Assembly (NCBI GenBank): GCA_023375785.1
Contig: SZWC01009410.1
Coordinates: 37,159-90,891 of the forward strand
Reading direction: 5' to 3'
DNA length: 53,733 nucleotides
From: Penium margaritaceum
Lineage: Eukaryota; Streptophyta; Zygnematophyceae; Desmidiales; Peniaceae
The position numbers were made by a program, and so were the translations under genes. Within the stretch, counting starts at the first letter, position 1, and every line of letters starts with the position of its first letter. The notes beneath the pieces are model-generated. The model made no database searches, was not told the DNA's origin, and saw only the letters and a list, made by a program, of their open reading frames with translations. Shown here in pieces: positions 32,511 to 44,315 of this stretch.

Positions 32511-32990
32511 TAGCGTGGCAGTGCCACGTCGATCGGGCGAAGGAGCCACGTTTTCGACTGGGGTCACCTGAACTATGGGAGGTCGGATGGGATGGCTTGA
32601 GGGTCGGAGACCCTCAAGCACCCTTGTTGTGACCTAGTCGGCAAAGGATTCCTTTGAATCCGCTTCATTGCTATTAGAGATCTAGTGCTTGAATCCCACG
32701 TTGGGAGTACGGGAGATGCCAAGGTAGCTCTCACTCCTAGTGGAGGGAGTTTAGCATGGTAGTACCACGACGACCAGTCAAAGGAGCGGCGTGGCTTGAT
32801 TGGTGTCACCTGGGATTGTGGGCGGTTGGACGGGATGGCTTGAGGGTCGGAGACCCTCAAGCACCTCGGGCTTACCTTAGTCAGACAAGGATTCCGTTCA
32901 ATCTGCTTCATCAAGATTGTGCAAAGCTTAAGCTTAAGTGATTTGGGCCATGTTTCATTGAATACATGCAAAGATCTCTTTTCAGAAAGC
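32511..32990 (+). repeat. Tandem dimer (about 242 bp) with strong hairpins, copy 1
   Basis: Two units begin near 32511 (TAGCGTGGCAGTGCCACG) and 32752 (TAGCATGGTAGTACCACG). Each contains a perfect 11-bp stem, 3-base loop: GCTTGAGGGTC-GGA-GACCCTCAAGC at 32595-32619 and 32838-32862. Unit 1 also has the 7-bp stem CGTGGCA/TGCCACG at 32514-32528. Unit 2 keeps a variant (ATGGTAGTACCA). No coding homology. Confidence 0.8.
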
Positions 32991-34140
32991 TCGTCTCCCA
33001 AATGACATGGCTATCCACCGCGTATTCTACATTTTGCAAATGAAACTCTAGAATGACCTAAGCAAGCACTACCCTTGTGGATATGTGGCCCCCTGATCAT
33101 GTTTGAATTTTGACGGGGGCACAGAGTTGATGACATCCTAAGACACATATAACAAAGTAATGTTACAGCATATCTTGTGAAGGGGGAGGGCTTTGCCACA
33201 TCCCAGAAGCGTTTGGTTAGAATAACCCATTAGACATTGATAGAGGATTGTTACAACCACCATCAATACATGTCTTTATGTGAAACCAAAAGTTACTTCT
33301 AAAACTTGGGGTGGTGTTATAACCTTTGAATCCGCAATTCCTCTAACTCATCACATGTGAATCTGCATTGTTACATTAATAACTTACAACGTTGTTACAT
33401 CTAGGGTTCTACGCTAATGGGGCATTAGAATTGTGGCCAACTACTTTGACCACTTGTATTCTTTGGGATAAGTTTTTTTTAATTAAAATTTTGATCACTT
33501 GACAGAAGTTTTAAAAAGAACTAAAAGGACCATATCAACCTTTCAGTATTTTTGGTCAACTTATCAATGGAATAACATATTAGGAAGAAGCATTGGTATT
33601 CTCAAACTACCCACATTCTTGGATCATTTCCTTAAATAGAAAAATTATGAAATGGCAGGGCAAGGGTTTCACAAACACAAATTATTCCTCATTCTTGTTG
33701 ATCCACAACTATAAAAAATGGAAACTGTGTCCCATGATATGTGGCCGTCTTTTGCTTTCAAAAGTATACCCCTTCAGTATACAAATTTATTTAGTGTGAC
33801 AATAAAATCAGAATCGCTTTAATAGCAAGGAAAGAGGCTGGCCAAACGTCCCAAAGACCTTCCAACGTGGAATAGAGTGAAAGCGCCAAGATTATTTATA
33901 TGACGATGATCTCTCTAAAAGATGGTTTTCCTAATTTGGACTAAGAGATGTTGCAAAGCTGTTGTTATCGAGTTACTTCATTAAATTTTTGTTAAAATTC
34001 CATGGAAAACACTAGCCAAAGGTTTCAAATTTGATATTGAACATGGTTTACACATTTTTGATGGTGTAAGAAATCATCACAAAATCTTTGTTATAACTTT
34101 GATTTGTTGGGATTGTAATAGTTGAACTATCTTCCGAACA
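32991..34140. other. Single-copy AT-rich spacer
   Basis: It has no counterpart elsewhere in the window. It is AT-rich, with short open frames only, and no family is recognised on either strand. Confidence 0.4.
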
Positions 34141-34708
34141 AAAGAATTAACTGCTGCGTTGTAAATCTGTTCCGAAGCAGAAGCCTTTCAGAAGGTTGCC
34201 AATGAAGCACCCACCGATAACGTAACGAATGCGTAATTTGTCATCTGCTGCCAAAATCGAGTGCTGCAAAGGAACGGTGCGACGCCGTCCTCGCCGCTTC
34301 ACGAACCGTCGCCGTCGCAGTGTAACCCGGCACTGGTGCCTCACATCATGATTCTTCTCTCGTTTCTCTGGACAAGTGCGTCCTCAAAACGCACGTCAGA
34401 CTGGTCCGCTGTCCCATATCCCAGCGCTTCCACCGCCTCCTCTTCGCGCCCTCGTCTGTCTTTCCTCAGCGCACCGGGGGAAGCAGCACTGAATTGATTT
34501 GCCGTCTCCCGTCTCCTTCTCTTCGCAGTCGGCTACGGACGTGGGCGCGCGCGCGCGCGTGCTGTTCTCTGCTTGTGCTGATTCGCGTGCGCGCCATGGC
34601 GACGGGGCACCGCGACCACCGAGGGCGGCAGCAGCAGCAACAGCAGGGGCGGCGGCGGCGGTAGCCGGCTCTCCTCCTCCTTCCTTCCGTTGTGGGGCCA
34701 GGGCTCCC
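34141..34708. other. Very GC-rich single-copy segment ending at the N
   Basis: Composition rises sharply. It contains a 15-base GC alternation (34545-34559), CAG/CAA and CGG triplet runs (about 34630-34662), a good 3' splice-like CTCCTTCTCTTCGCAG ending at 34528, and an ATG in strong context (GCGCCATGG, 34596). That ATG opens only 22 codons with a Gln run and Arg run. An alternative frame (34529 on) is Ala/Pro-rich and open to the N. It may be the start of a gene or CpG island cut off by the join. Confidence 0.5.
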
Positions 34709-34709
34709 N
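34709..34709. other. Single N at an assembly join
   Basis: One undetermined base separates the GC-rich segment from the first base of the second 19-kb block. A one-base gap is a usual scaffolder convention for an unresolved or negative-length gap. Confidence 0.9.
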
Positions 34710-35625
34710 AGTCGCATCCAAATGGCTTCAAAAGAGGCTTCCCCAAGCGCCATATACTCGGCTTCAGTCACGCTTATTGCCACACACAAATGCTTTGCAC
34801 TTCCCCAAGAAACCGTAGTTCCCACGAGGAGAAACACCCATCCACCCCTTCTATGCACTACTATGTCACGTGCATAGTCATTTTCACAAAAACCATCCAA
34901 CAGTGGGTCTTTGTTGGAGGGGAAATAAGGCTGACATTGGCAGTATCCAACACATACCACAACAATTTTGATAGTTCCTTTCTACGAGTAGTGCCAGATC
35001 CTTGGTTGAATTGGGCGAGCGTGTTCACTACACAGGCTATGTCCAGTTGTGTGGTGGTGGCCAGATAGCTCAAGCTACCCAATATTTGACGGTATAGTTT
35101 GGGGTTTCGGCCTGGTCCATGTTCAGTGGTTTTTGCATCAAGGAGGTGTGCATAGACATCTGGGCTCATGGATGTGCACTGTCTTGGAAGCTCCTGTACA
35201 AGGTGTGCAATGTGTGCTGTTAAATGCGTTATGAACCGTCCTTAATGGAGAGAGAGACAGTGCATGCCTTCATTCCCTGTGTTATGGCCTTACTAGAGAC
35301 ATTGTATGCCTCTCCAAGGTATGTCTTGTAGTAGTGTGCAGTATGTAGTGCTTTGGTGTAAATCACGAGATGAAGAGAGGGGGAGAGAATGAATAGGTAA
35401 TCCACATGGACAATAAGAGAAACAGCTCCCTTGCCCACCCAACATAAGGAAACAGATGGATCGTATATGTTTATAATGAACCCACCATTCTATAGGATTC
35501 ATTCCATCTCCTTATTCTAGCACCTTGGTGCTTGCTTCAATCCACAAAGAGCTTCTACGAGCAACCACACTCTGTCTCTATATCATCAAATTCTTGAGGT
35601 AGTGAGAAACATAGATCTTCCTACA
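34710..35625 (-). pseudogene. Ty1/copia pol remnant, copy 2 (cut at the join)
   Basis: Corresponds to 13935-14850. It retains RT (with YVDY again), LYRQILGSLSYLATTTQLD and SVTEAEYMALGEASFEAIWMR, then stops at 34710 because the sequence left of the N is unrelated. The rest of RNase H present in copy 1 (13565-13934) is absent. Replacement changes relative to copy 1 include K to I in QLDKACVVN / QLDIACVVN; the latter is nearer the usual copia motif. Confidence 0.88.
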
Positions 35626-35952
35626 GTGGCCCATTGGTAAATGAATTTTCATTTTCATTTGATGGACATGAAAAACGGTATATCACACTGATTAATACAT
35701 GCCCCTTCTCCTTGATCACGTACTTGAAGAGCTTGTATTCAAGTCGTGTTGTAGCAAGGTCAACCCATCGGCCAAGTGGAGCCTTGTGGACACATAGGTG
35801 TGCTCCATGCGGTATAAACAGTCGTTCAACTTCATGTTCATTTCAAGAAATCTCCACATTATGGATGAAGGACGTGCTCGTGATCGGCTCCAATGTTGTC
35901 GAGGTAGGCAAATCCTTGCTGCCATTACCAGTGGCATCAGAACCTACAACTC

Positions 35953-37024
35953 GCTATGATTTCTGTTGCATCTTCATTTGGGTCACACTATGCAACGCCT
36001 TGTCAAGGTCGTCCTATCGCTATGTTGCCTCATGAGTGGCGAGACTTCGCAATTGGTGATCACGGTTGAGATCCATAAGGCTCTGTCTAATGTGGGCCAG
36101 TAGGTTGACAAATGCAAACTTCAACTCTGATGTCATCAGAGTGTCGACGATAGCCTTGAGGGCTTTGCGCTGTCCATGTACCTTTGTCCACTATAGGAGG
36201 GTACCGCTTGCATATACACCTCCGAGGAGTCCCACCTTCTTCAGAAAGATGTCTTCAGCACCAATGCACAAGTGGTCATGGGTCTCTCCCATCGTAGACA
36301 CACTCAATGAAGGGAGGTTCGCCCCTAATCCTCCATGTGGTGTCGCACCTCTAGTATCCGTGTTGATCCTGGGTCATCCCGCCACCTTGGAAAATAGCTT
36401 AGCAAGCCTGCAACGATCATTGCAAATCACATTCACGGTGACACCATCTGGCTTGTGCTCATGACAAATTCCCGTGTGAGTGGTTTCGGTGCCTTTGCTA
36501 CTGTCAACATCCTTGCTGTTGTCGACTGCTTCATGCAACCCAGTATGCAAATTGCCACTACCAAATGATCGGCTCAAGTTCACCACACAACGATAGCAAT
36601 AAACAAGATCTTTGTTGCTTGTGATACCATCAACATCGTGCTCTTTGTCAAAGTCCACGCTCGAGTGGTCTTCTTATTGCGCATCCTTCGTCACGTGGGA
36701 GTCACCCACGTGCAAGGTGACATGCTCGTCGAACAATTATTTGGCTTCCACTCACATCTTGGGGTCGCTGATTTCAGTGTGGGTTGCATTTGGTGGTACA
36801 GTTCCCATTGCATTGGAGACCATGCTCACGATGGTGGCTCCCAAGATTTGGAGTCCGCCGAGGACGTGTGGTGCAGCCATCACCACCTTGCCCTTGTTGG
36901 TCTTGAATAGCATGGTACTTGCCATCCCATTGTGTGTGCAGCCGGCACGTGAAGACCATTCTGAGGATCACCCCACAAAGTTAGGAAGGTGTTTCCTCCC
37001 AAAGTTTCTTTACTCTCAAAATCA
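35953..37024 (-). pseudogene. Unassigned minus-strand reading frame, copy 2
   Basis: Counterpart of 15178-16249. Here minus 36658-36374 is open through FDKEHDVDGITSNKDLVYCY, VVNLSRSFGSGNL and HEAVDNSKDVDSSKGTE, while copy 1 has a stop in place of the Arg after NLS. It is therefore the better-preserved copy. Identity of the protein is unknown. Confidence 0.4.
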
Positions 37025-37204
37025 ATCAAACAGTTTTTTTCTAGGCCACCACAGTCCACACAATCATGGTGGGGGGGGATACAAATTTTTAGGTCACCAC
37101 GGTTAGCACAAGGGGGTATAGTTAGTTTATATCATTTCATACACAAATGGACCTCTATGTTAGCCTACTTGTGCTTTCGTGGTAGTTTCTTGGGAATTTC
37201 CTAG

Positions 37205-40200
37205 TGGGAGAGGGGGGGAGGAGAAAGTGTATGGGATAGTGTATCACCGCTCAGATAGTAAGTGTATCGTGTTCATACACATGTGTGTTATATAGCTGGA
37301 TATGTTTCTTGCTGTGAGTGATCGCTGCCGTGGAGAGGGGGGGGAGGAGGGGGAAGTGTATGGAGAACGTTCATGGGATAGTGTATCATTGTCGTGGTAG
37401 AAAGTGTATGATTTTCATACACGTGTGTACTGTATAGTTGGATTTGTCCCTTGGTGTGAGTGATCATTAAAGGGGAGAGGGGTGAGAGGAGGGAAAAGTG
37501 TATGGATCAAGAGTATGGGGTAGTTAATCACTTTACGGACTAACTGTACAGTTTTTATACGCATGTGTTTTGGATAATAGGAAACGTTCTTTAGTGTAAG
37601 TAATCAGTGATGGGAGGTCAAAACATACGGGATAAATGTATGGGATATTGTATCACCGCGTTGGTAGCAAGTGTATACTTTTCATACACGTGTGTATTTT
37701 AATAGCTGGATATGTCCCTTTGTTTGATTGATCACTGATGGGGAGAGGGGAGGCGTAGGGGGAAGTATATGGAGCAAGTGTATGGATCCGTGTGCATCGT
37801 TGTGTACATAGTTACTCTATCTTTTTCATACACATGTATACCTGTATGTTGGATATGTTCCTTGGTGTGATCTATCACTAATGGGGAGAGGGGGGGTGAG
37901 AGGAGGAGAAAGTGTATGGGACAAGTGTATGGGGTAGTGTATCACTGTCCGAGTAGTAAGAGTATCGCTTTCACACACATATGTATTGTATTTTTTTATG
38001 TGTTCCTTGGTGTGAGTGATCACTTTAGTGTACACTAATGTACTTTTATTTGCATCGTATACTTGTGTGTGGGTACACTGTCCAATACATTTTTGTCATA
38101 CATTTTTCCCTTTGTTCTCCCTCCCTTTCCGCCTTACTTATGCCTACACACCTGTCTTCATGTCCATTGAGCCTGGTGGTGTGAAATTGGATGAATAAAT
38201 GGACACCCATTTCAATGTTTCACTATGATTTCTTGTCATTACCTAATGTACTTACCTTGCACACTTTTGAAGGAGGGGGGAGGGAGGAGGGGAGAAGTGT
38301 TTATGGTGTATTTCATCGTTGTATGGTAGTAATTGTATTGTTTTCATGCACATGTATATTGAGTAGTTGGATATGTTCTTTGGTGTGAGTGACCATTCTA
38401 GTGTACAATAATGTATTCTCATTTGCATCGTGCGTTTGAGTGCAAGTACAATGTCCAATGCATTTGTCTCATACATGTTCCCCTTTAGTCCCTCCCCTCT
38501 GCCCCCCTCTCCCCCTTATCCCTACCTACACACATGTCCCTATGTCCAATGAGACTGGTGGTGTCAAAAGTGGATGCAAAGGCAAACAATGTTTTCCATA
38601 AACTACTAGAAAATCTGTTTACTACCAAGTATACCTACCTCATACAATTTTGGAAAGGGGAGGGGGAGAGGGGGGGGGGNNNNNNNNNNNNNNNNNNNNN
38701 NNNNNNNNNNNNNNNNNNNNNNNNNNNNNNNNNGGGGGGGGGGATGTATGGGACAAGTGTATGGGTTTTTTTATCATTGTGTGGGTAGTAAGTGAATCAT
38801 TTTCATACACGTGTATTGTGTAACTGGATACGTTCCTTGGTGTGAGTCATGGCTTACATCAAGAGGAGGGGGAGGAGGGAAAAGTGTATGGGGTAGTGTA
38901 TCATTGTCTGGATAGCAAGTGTATTATTTTCATACAAATGTGTTTTGTATGCTTGGATATGTTCCTTGGTGTGAGTGATCACATTATTGTACACTTATGT
39001 ATTCTTATCCATATTGTGCACCCGAGTGCAAGCACATTGTCCACTATACTCTTCTCATACATGTTTCCCTTCAGTCTCCTCCCCCCCCGTATCCCTATAG
39101 GCACACCTGTCCCTCTATCCATTGAGCCGGGTGGTGTAACAAAATGGATGCATAAGTGAAAAATGTTAGGAAAAGGGGAGGGGTGTATGGGGCAAGTGTA
39201 TCGGGTAGTGTATCAATGTTCGGGTTAGTAAAAACATCATTTTCATACATGTGTGCTGTTTAGTTTGATATCTTCCTTGGTTTGACTGATCACATTGGTG
39301 TACACCACTACATTTAGATTTGCATATCTGCACCATGTACTTGAGTACAAGTTTTTTGTTTGATACGCTTGTCTCACGTATTTCCCTTCAATCCCTCTCC
39401 TCTCACCTCCTCTCAGCCTGGTGGTGTAAAAATGGATAAAAAAGTGTAGAATTCTTTCTAGGATTCAGTACAATATATGTTCAATACCCAATGCACTTAC
39501 CTCATACACTTTTGGAGAGGGAAGGAGGAGGGGGGAGGGGATTGTATGGGGCAAGTGTATGGGGTAGTGTACCGTTGTGTGGCTAGTAAGTGTATCTTTT
39601 CCACACACGTGTGTGTTTTATAGCTGGATACGTTCCTTGGTATGAGTGACCACTGACGGGGAGAGGGGGGGGGGTAGGGAAAGTGTGTGGGGTAAGTGTA
39701 TGGTGTGGTGTGTCACTATCCGGATAGTAAGTGTGCTGTTTTTACACACGTGTATTGCATAGCTTGACATGTTCCTTGGTGTGAGTGGTCACATTAGTGT
39801 ACAATTATGTAATTCAGTTGGTACTTGAGTGTGAGTACATTTTCCAATGCATTTGTCTCGTACATACTTCCATTTAGTGTCCCCCTCTTCCCCTTGTCCC
39901 GACATACACACCAGTCTCTCTATCCACTAAGCAGTGTGGTGTCAAGACGGATACACAAGTATACAATGTTTTTTAGACTTCACTGGAATCGTTTTCACTA
40001 CCCAGTACACTGACCTCATACACCTTTGGAGAGGGGAGATGGGAGGGGGGGAGTGTATGGATTATTGTGACACTATTTGAGTGGTATGTGTATTGCTTTC
40101 ATACACAAGTATACTGTATTGTTGGATATGTAACGTTTTCATACACGTGTATTGCATCGTTGGATATGTTCATTGGTTTGAGTGATCACCGAAGGAGAGA

Positions 40201-40835
40201 AGGAGGGGGGAGGAAGGGGGGGGGGGATAATTGCATGTGGAACTTGTATTTGGTAGTGCATCACTATGTGGATAGTATGTGTATCACTTGTAGATATACG
40301 TGTATTGTGTAGTTGGATGTGTTCCTTGGTGTGAGTGATCACATTAGTGTAAACTAATGCATTTTCATTCGCACTGTGCACTTATGTACGAGTACAGTCC
40401 AATACATCTGTCTTGTGCACATTTCCTTTTAGTCCCCCTTTCTTTGTTGTCCCCTTATCCCTACCTATACACCTGTCTCTCTGTTCACTGAGCCTGGTGG
40501 TTCCAAATTTGGATACATAAGTGTACAAATATTTCCAAAATTCACTAGGATTTTATTCCGTGTCTAGTTTACTTACCTCATACACTTTTCGAGACGGGGG
40601 GAGGGGGTTGAAGTATATCGGGCAATTTTATGGGGTACCATACTACTCCCCGGGGAGGATGTGCATCAGTTTCATACACATGCATATTGTATAGTTGGAT
40701 GTGCTCCTTGGTGTGAGTGACCACTGACAAGGAGATGGGGGAGGGGGAGGAGGGAAACATGTATGTGGCGATTGTATGGGGTAGTGTATTACTGTGTGGG
40801 TAGCAAGTGTGTCATTTTCATATGCGTGTTTGAGG
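37205..40835. repeat. Two-module satellite array, copy 2
   Basis: It matches 16430-20035 monomer for monomer, apart from the N gap and a deletion of about 45 bp near 39415. That the array keeps the same monomer order and number in both blocks shows the blocks separated after the array reached its present form. Confidence 0.85.
38680..38733. other. 54-base N gap inside a G run
   Basis: The gap is flanked by G9 on the left and G10 on the right. In copy 1 the same place is a single run of ten G (17893-17902), so the true gap is probably zero or negative in length. Confidence 0.9.
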
Positions 40836-42194
40836 GAATTGCACAAGCGAGTGTAATTCTTGATTTGTATGTTCAGGAAGACCGGTCAATTTATAGGACA
40901 TTTCCTATTACATGAATTGGAATTGGGGTGTTTATTGGAAGCTTCCAACATTTTGTGCCTTGTGGAAAGGAGGGTCTTTAGTGAACGGGTGTATCCATGT
41001 AAGAAGCTACATGGTACTTTCACTTGAATATCTACCATGCGTGTATATTGATTGTAGGGTGTATGCATTTGGAGTGATTGGTTATGAATGTGAACAAGCT
41101 CGTGGATTCTGACTATAGTATTCTTAAGATTTGACTAGGTAGCAAGTACAGTGTAGGAAAACACAGAGCTACACTTGAACGAAATGACAAGAGGTATTAA
41201 TGTCACTCAAAAAGGAAGGGGAAAGGGAGGAAGAGCTATTCAAACAAGGCTTGGGAACTCCTTAACTCTCTCTTTCATGTTTATTGTCTTCTTCTCATCT
41301 TCTTTTTGTCTCTTCGTGTTCGTTGATGCCTCTGGCATCTCTTGGTGATCTCTCCCTTGAGCTGGCAATGTTGGGGAAACCATGCAAACTCTTTAGGGCA
41401 TTGTTTTCCTTCATACAGTGCTCGCACATTGCATGCTTCCCCATCATTGGGAAAGAGCACTATCCCAATTTTTTTGCTGAAGGAGGGAGCAGTTAATCTT
41501 GAGAAGAGGGGACGCTTTGTTTATTTGGGGGTGGGCACTCCCCACCCCATCCAAGGAAAGTCCACCTAGCCCCCTTAACAAGACGAGAAGTTTGGAGGAG
41601 TTCGAAAGAAAAAGTCTCCTCAAGAGATTTTGGATGCACTTTGCGGTGCTTAAAACAATGAGTTATTAAGGTTGTACCACCCTATGGAGCTTCTTCTCAT
41701 TGTTGTTACCAGCACTATTTCATATCTCTTCTACTGCCAAAGCTGTCAAACACTCTGTCGTAGGGTTTCTCCTTGTGTGAAAACCGTTGTAATGAGTTGT
41801 GTCTCTAGCTCTTGCATTGAAGTTGTCGTTGGAGTTCACAAAATGGTTTCCAGAGCTCCCTGAATGGGTTTTCCTCTCCGCATCACCCTCAAGAATATTC
41901 GTCATCAACGACGTGCTTTGGGATACTTGAATATTTCAAGTATCTGTAGGCTCATTACTGGTTTCACCTTGTCCCCTCGTTCTGACTCCCGAAAGAGGGG
42001 GGTATTACATCAAACTCATGAGTTTGCATGCGTTTTTTTTGTATGGGAAAATCAAAGTTTGTACTACAAAGACTTAAGTTTTGTTTTTGACACAGTCACA
42101 AGATCGTCGCATGCGAGGCACATCCAACAATATTGCACGGACAGTTACCCCCTCTTTCGCCTCACTCCCTTGCACTCTCTACATCCATTGACTT
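40836..42194. other. Spacer, copy 2
   Basis: Counterpart of 20036-21403, with no gene recognised. The GGGGTGG/CCACCCC inverted repeat is retained near 41527-41548. Confidence 0.4.
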
Positions 42195-42476
42195 GCTCAC
42201 TTTAAGAGGCGGGGAGGAGAGGGCTATGACGTGAACTCGGTGCCATAGGCCTCGGCCCTTAAGGCCTCGCGACCTCCTGGCCATTGATCGTGCAACCAGC
42301 TCGATCGGCGACCAACATGTGGCTGGCTGTTGGCTAGTCGGTCACCCGACCAGCCGCCGGTCGTCTAGCTAGCCGGCGACCAGCGAAGGGCTAGCTACCG
42401 TCCAACCGATTGAGTGGCAAGGGGTTGTGTCCAGCCACTTGTCGCAACTAGGAGGAGGGAGGACCAAACTGGCCCT
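42195..42476. repeat. GC-rich dispersed repeat, copy 3
   Basis: Nearly identical to 21404-21685 as part of the duplicated block, and related to 142-422. Confidence 0.75.
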
Positions 42477-44315
42477 ATGGCAACATGTATTAAGTACACA
42501 AGTTGCAAAAACAACGCGAGTTGTTTTCAAGACAAGCACGCTTTGAAGAGTATTACAGAATACACCCTCTCCTTGAACTTATCACTAGATGTAGTTGTTC
42601 TTAAGAATTTTGCAAAGACGGTGTAATTTAAGTACCAACAAAACATGTTTTAATGTTCAATACTTCTATATGATTGATTCACAATGATTGTGCAAACACA
42701 ATTTTTGGGATTACTTAGTGCCTTTTGGATTATTCGTACACGTGTAAATACAAAGCACCAGGCCATTAAGAATGTTGCTTTGTGTCATACGATCACGAGG
42801 GAGACCATGTGCAGTGTGGGCTACGCTCTCTCTTTGTTATTGTGATGTGAAAAAGTGTTTTTTGGCATCGAGTGTGGTTGGCCACCTTGCTTTTGAGGCA
42901 AATGTTAGCTTGCGTGGACATGAATTTGTTGAGTAGTTTGTATCGCTTGGAATGCGTACATGTTTCGTTGCATTTACAATGACATTGAACACAATGTCAG
43001 ATTGATGTCACATTGGAATGTTGCTACCTGCAAAAATGTTTGCGTATGTGATCAACATGAAGGTCGCATATAAAACAAAATTCTTCATTTGTGTACATTG
43101 ATTTTTCAATACCAACTGACATGGATTTAATCCAGCCAAAATCTTGTCATGGAATCACAAGAGTTGCGCTTGCATTGCTTTCCACCCTCCTTGGGTTCAA
43201 TGTGTTCTCTAGTACTTTTACAACCTTGAGCGAAAACCACTATGATTGGGGTCTATATCAAGTACTGCTACATGACACGTTCTGATACATCATGCATATT
43301 GTATTGACATTGTTCACTCTCGGAAGGCTTCCTTACACAAGGTGCAACTGGCACCACACTAGAATTCAATCTTGGGTTTTTTCATCGTGCCAAGGTTGGA
43401 TTGTTGTGTTGGTGTAGTGGGTCAATGATATCTACACGTGTATGTACCCATGTTCCATTTGTCTCATTTCCTTCTTCAAAATTGTATGTGGAATATCCAA
43501 CAACAATTGGGACATAGATTAAATGCCCATCGCATATGATCATATGCAATCTTCTACACATTAATGCTCTTGAGCGCCTAAACTATGTCCATCTGATTGG
43601 CAACCAGGTCATAACCAAGTTGTTCAAGACTAAGTTAGGACGTGCCCGTGCCCACCACATACACATGCCATCTAAACGTCCAAGATACCCCAAAGAGTAG
43701 TCGAGAACTACAAACGAGCCGTCAACATTCAATGTTCAATTTTCGGCTTCGTTTAGGGCTTTTGGTTTGCCATGGTTTCTTACTTTCACCATGGATCGAC
43801 ATAGTCATCCTCGAGCGACGCTTGCACATGAAACTGGATCCTAACTTTACTGGTGTTTATGGATGCCATTGACGCCACTAAACATAGTGTTGGAAGTAGT
43901 TGAATGCTTGCCACCCATGGATGTCTAGATGCTTTTGTACATAACAAGACTTTGTCATAAAATTTTAAAGACTTGGCAACGGATCTCATCGCATGCTTGT
44001 TAGATGTTGGTTGCATCTCCCGATGACGATGTATATCGTTGTTGGCGTTGCATTCTGGCATTTACCAGCCACATCCATGGTCTCATCTTCATCGTTGCGT
44101 ACTTTGAATGCCATTGGGCACGGTTGGCAAAATGTTTGGTGTTGGTTGGATGCATGTTGAATGAAGCTTCGCTTTTTTTTTCCCCTCTTAGGAAAAATTT
44201 TTCAAAGTCACTAATAGATACAGCTTAACCGTGGCTAGTTAGTCCAACTTAGGCCATAGTTAATAAAAAACCAAGAACTTTTCCTAGGCCTCTCTCATTT
44301 CTTACCATCCATGCA
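42477..44315. other. Spacer upstream of Harbinger copy 2
   Basis: Counterpart of 21686-23526. No protein family or RNA gene is recognised. Confidence 0.4.

Larger units (their letters stand above)
13935..32962. repeat. 19-kb duplicated block, copy 1
   Basis: Every landmark in this block recurs in the same order and orientation at 34710-53732, with an offset of 20775 at the left end and 20770 at the right end. The left boundary is the AGTCGCATCCAAATGG word at 13935, which in copy 2 is the first base after the N. In 300-base stretches compared by eye the copies differ by about 1% (near 14000 and 26100) to 4% (near 24100), with indels of up to a few tens of bases. Confidence 0.97.

Noticed and set aside
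34596..34664. Short Gln/Arg frame from a strong-context ATG
   Set aside because: Only 22 codons, explained by CAG and CGG triplet runs. It is not called as a gene.
34396..34960. Long minus frames running across the N (starting in the copia part and ending in the GC-rich part)
   Set aside because: They join two sequences across an assembly gap. The right part is copia RNase H and the left part is unrelated, so the fused protein is an artefact.
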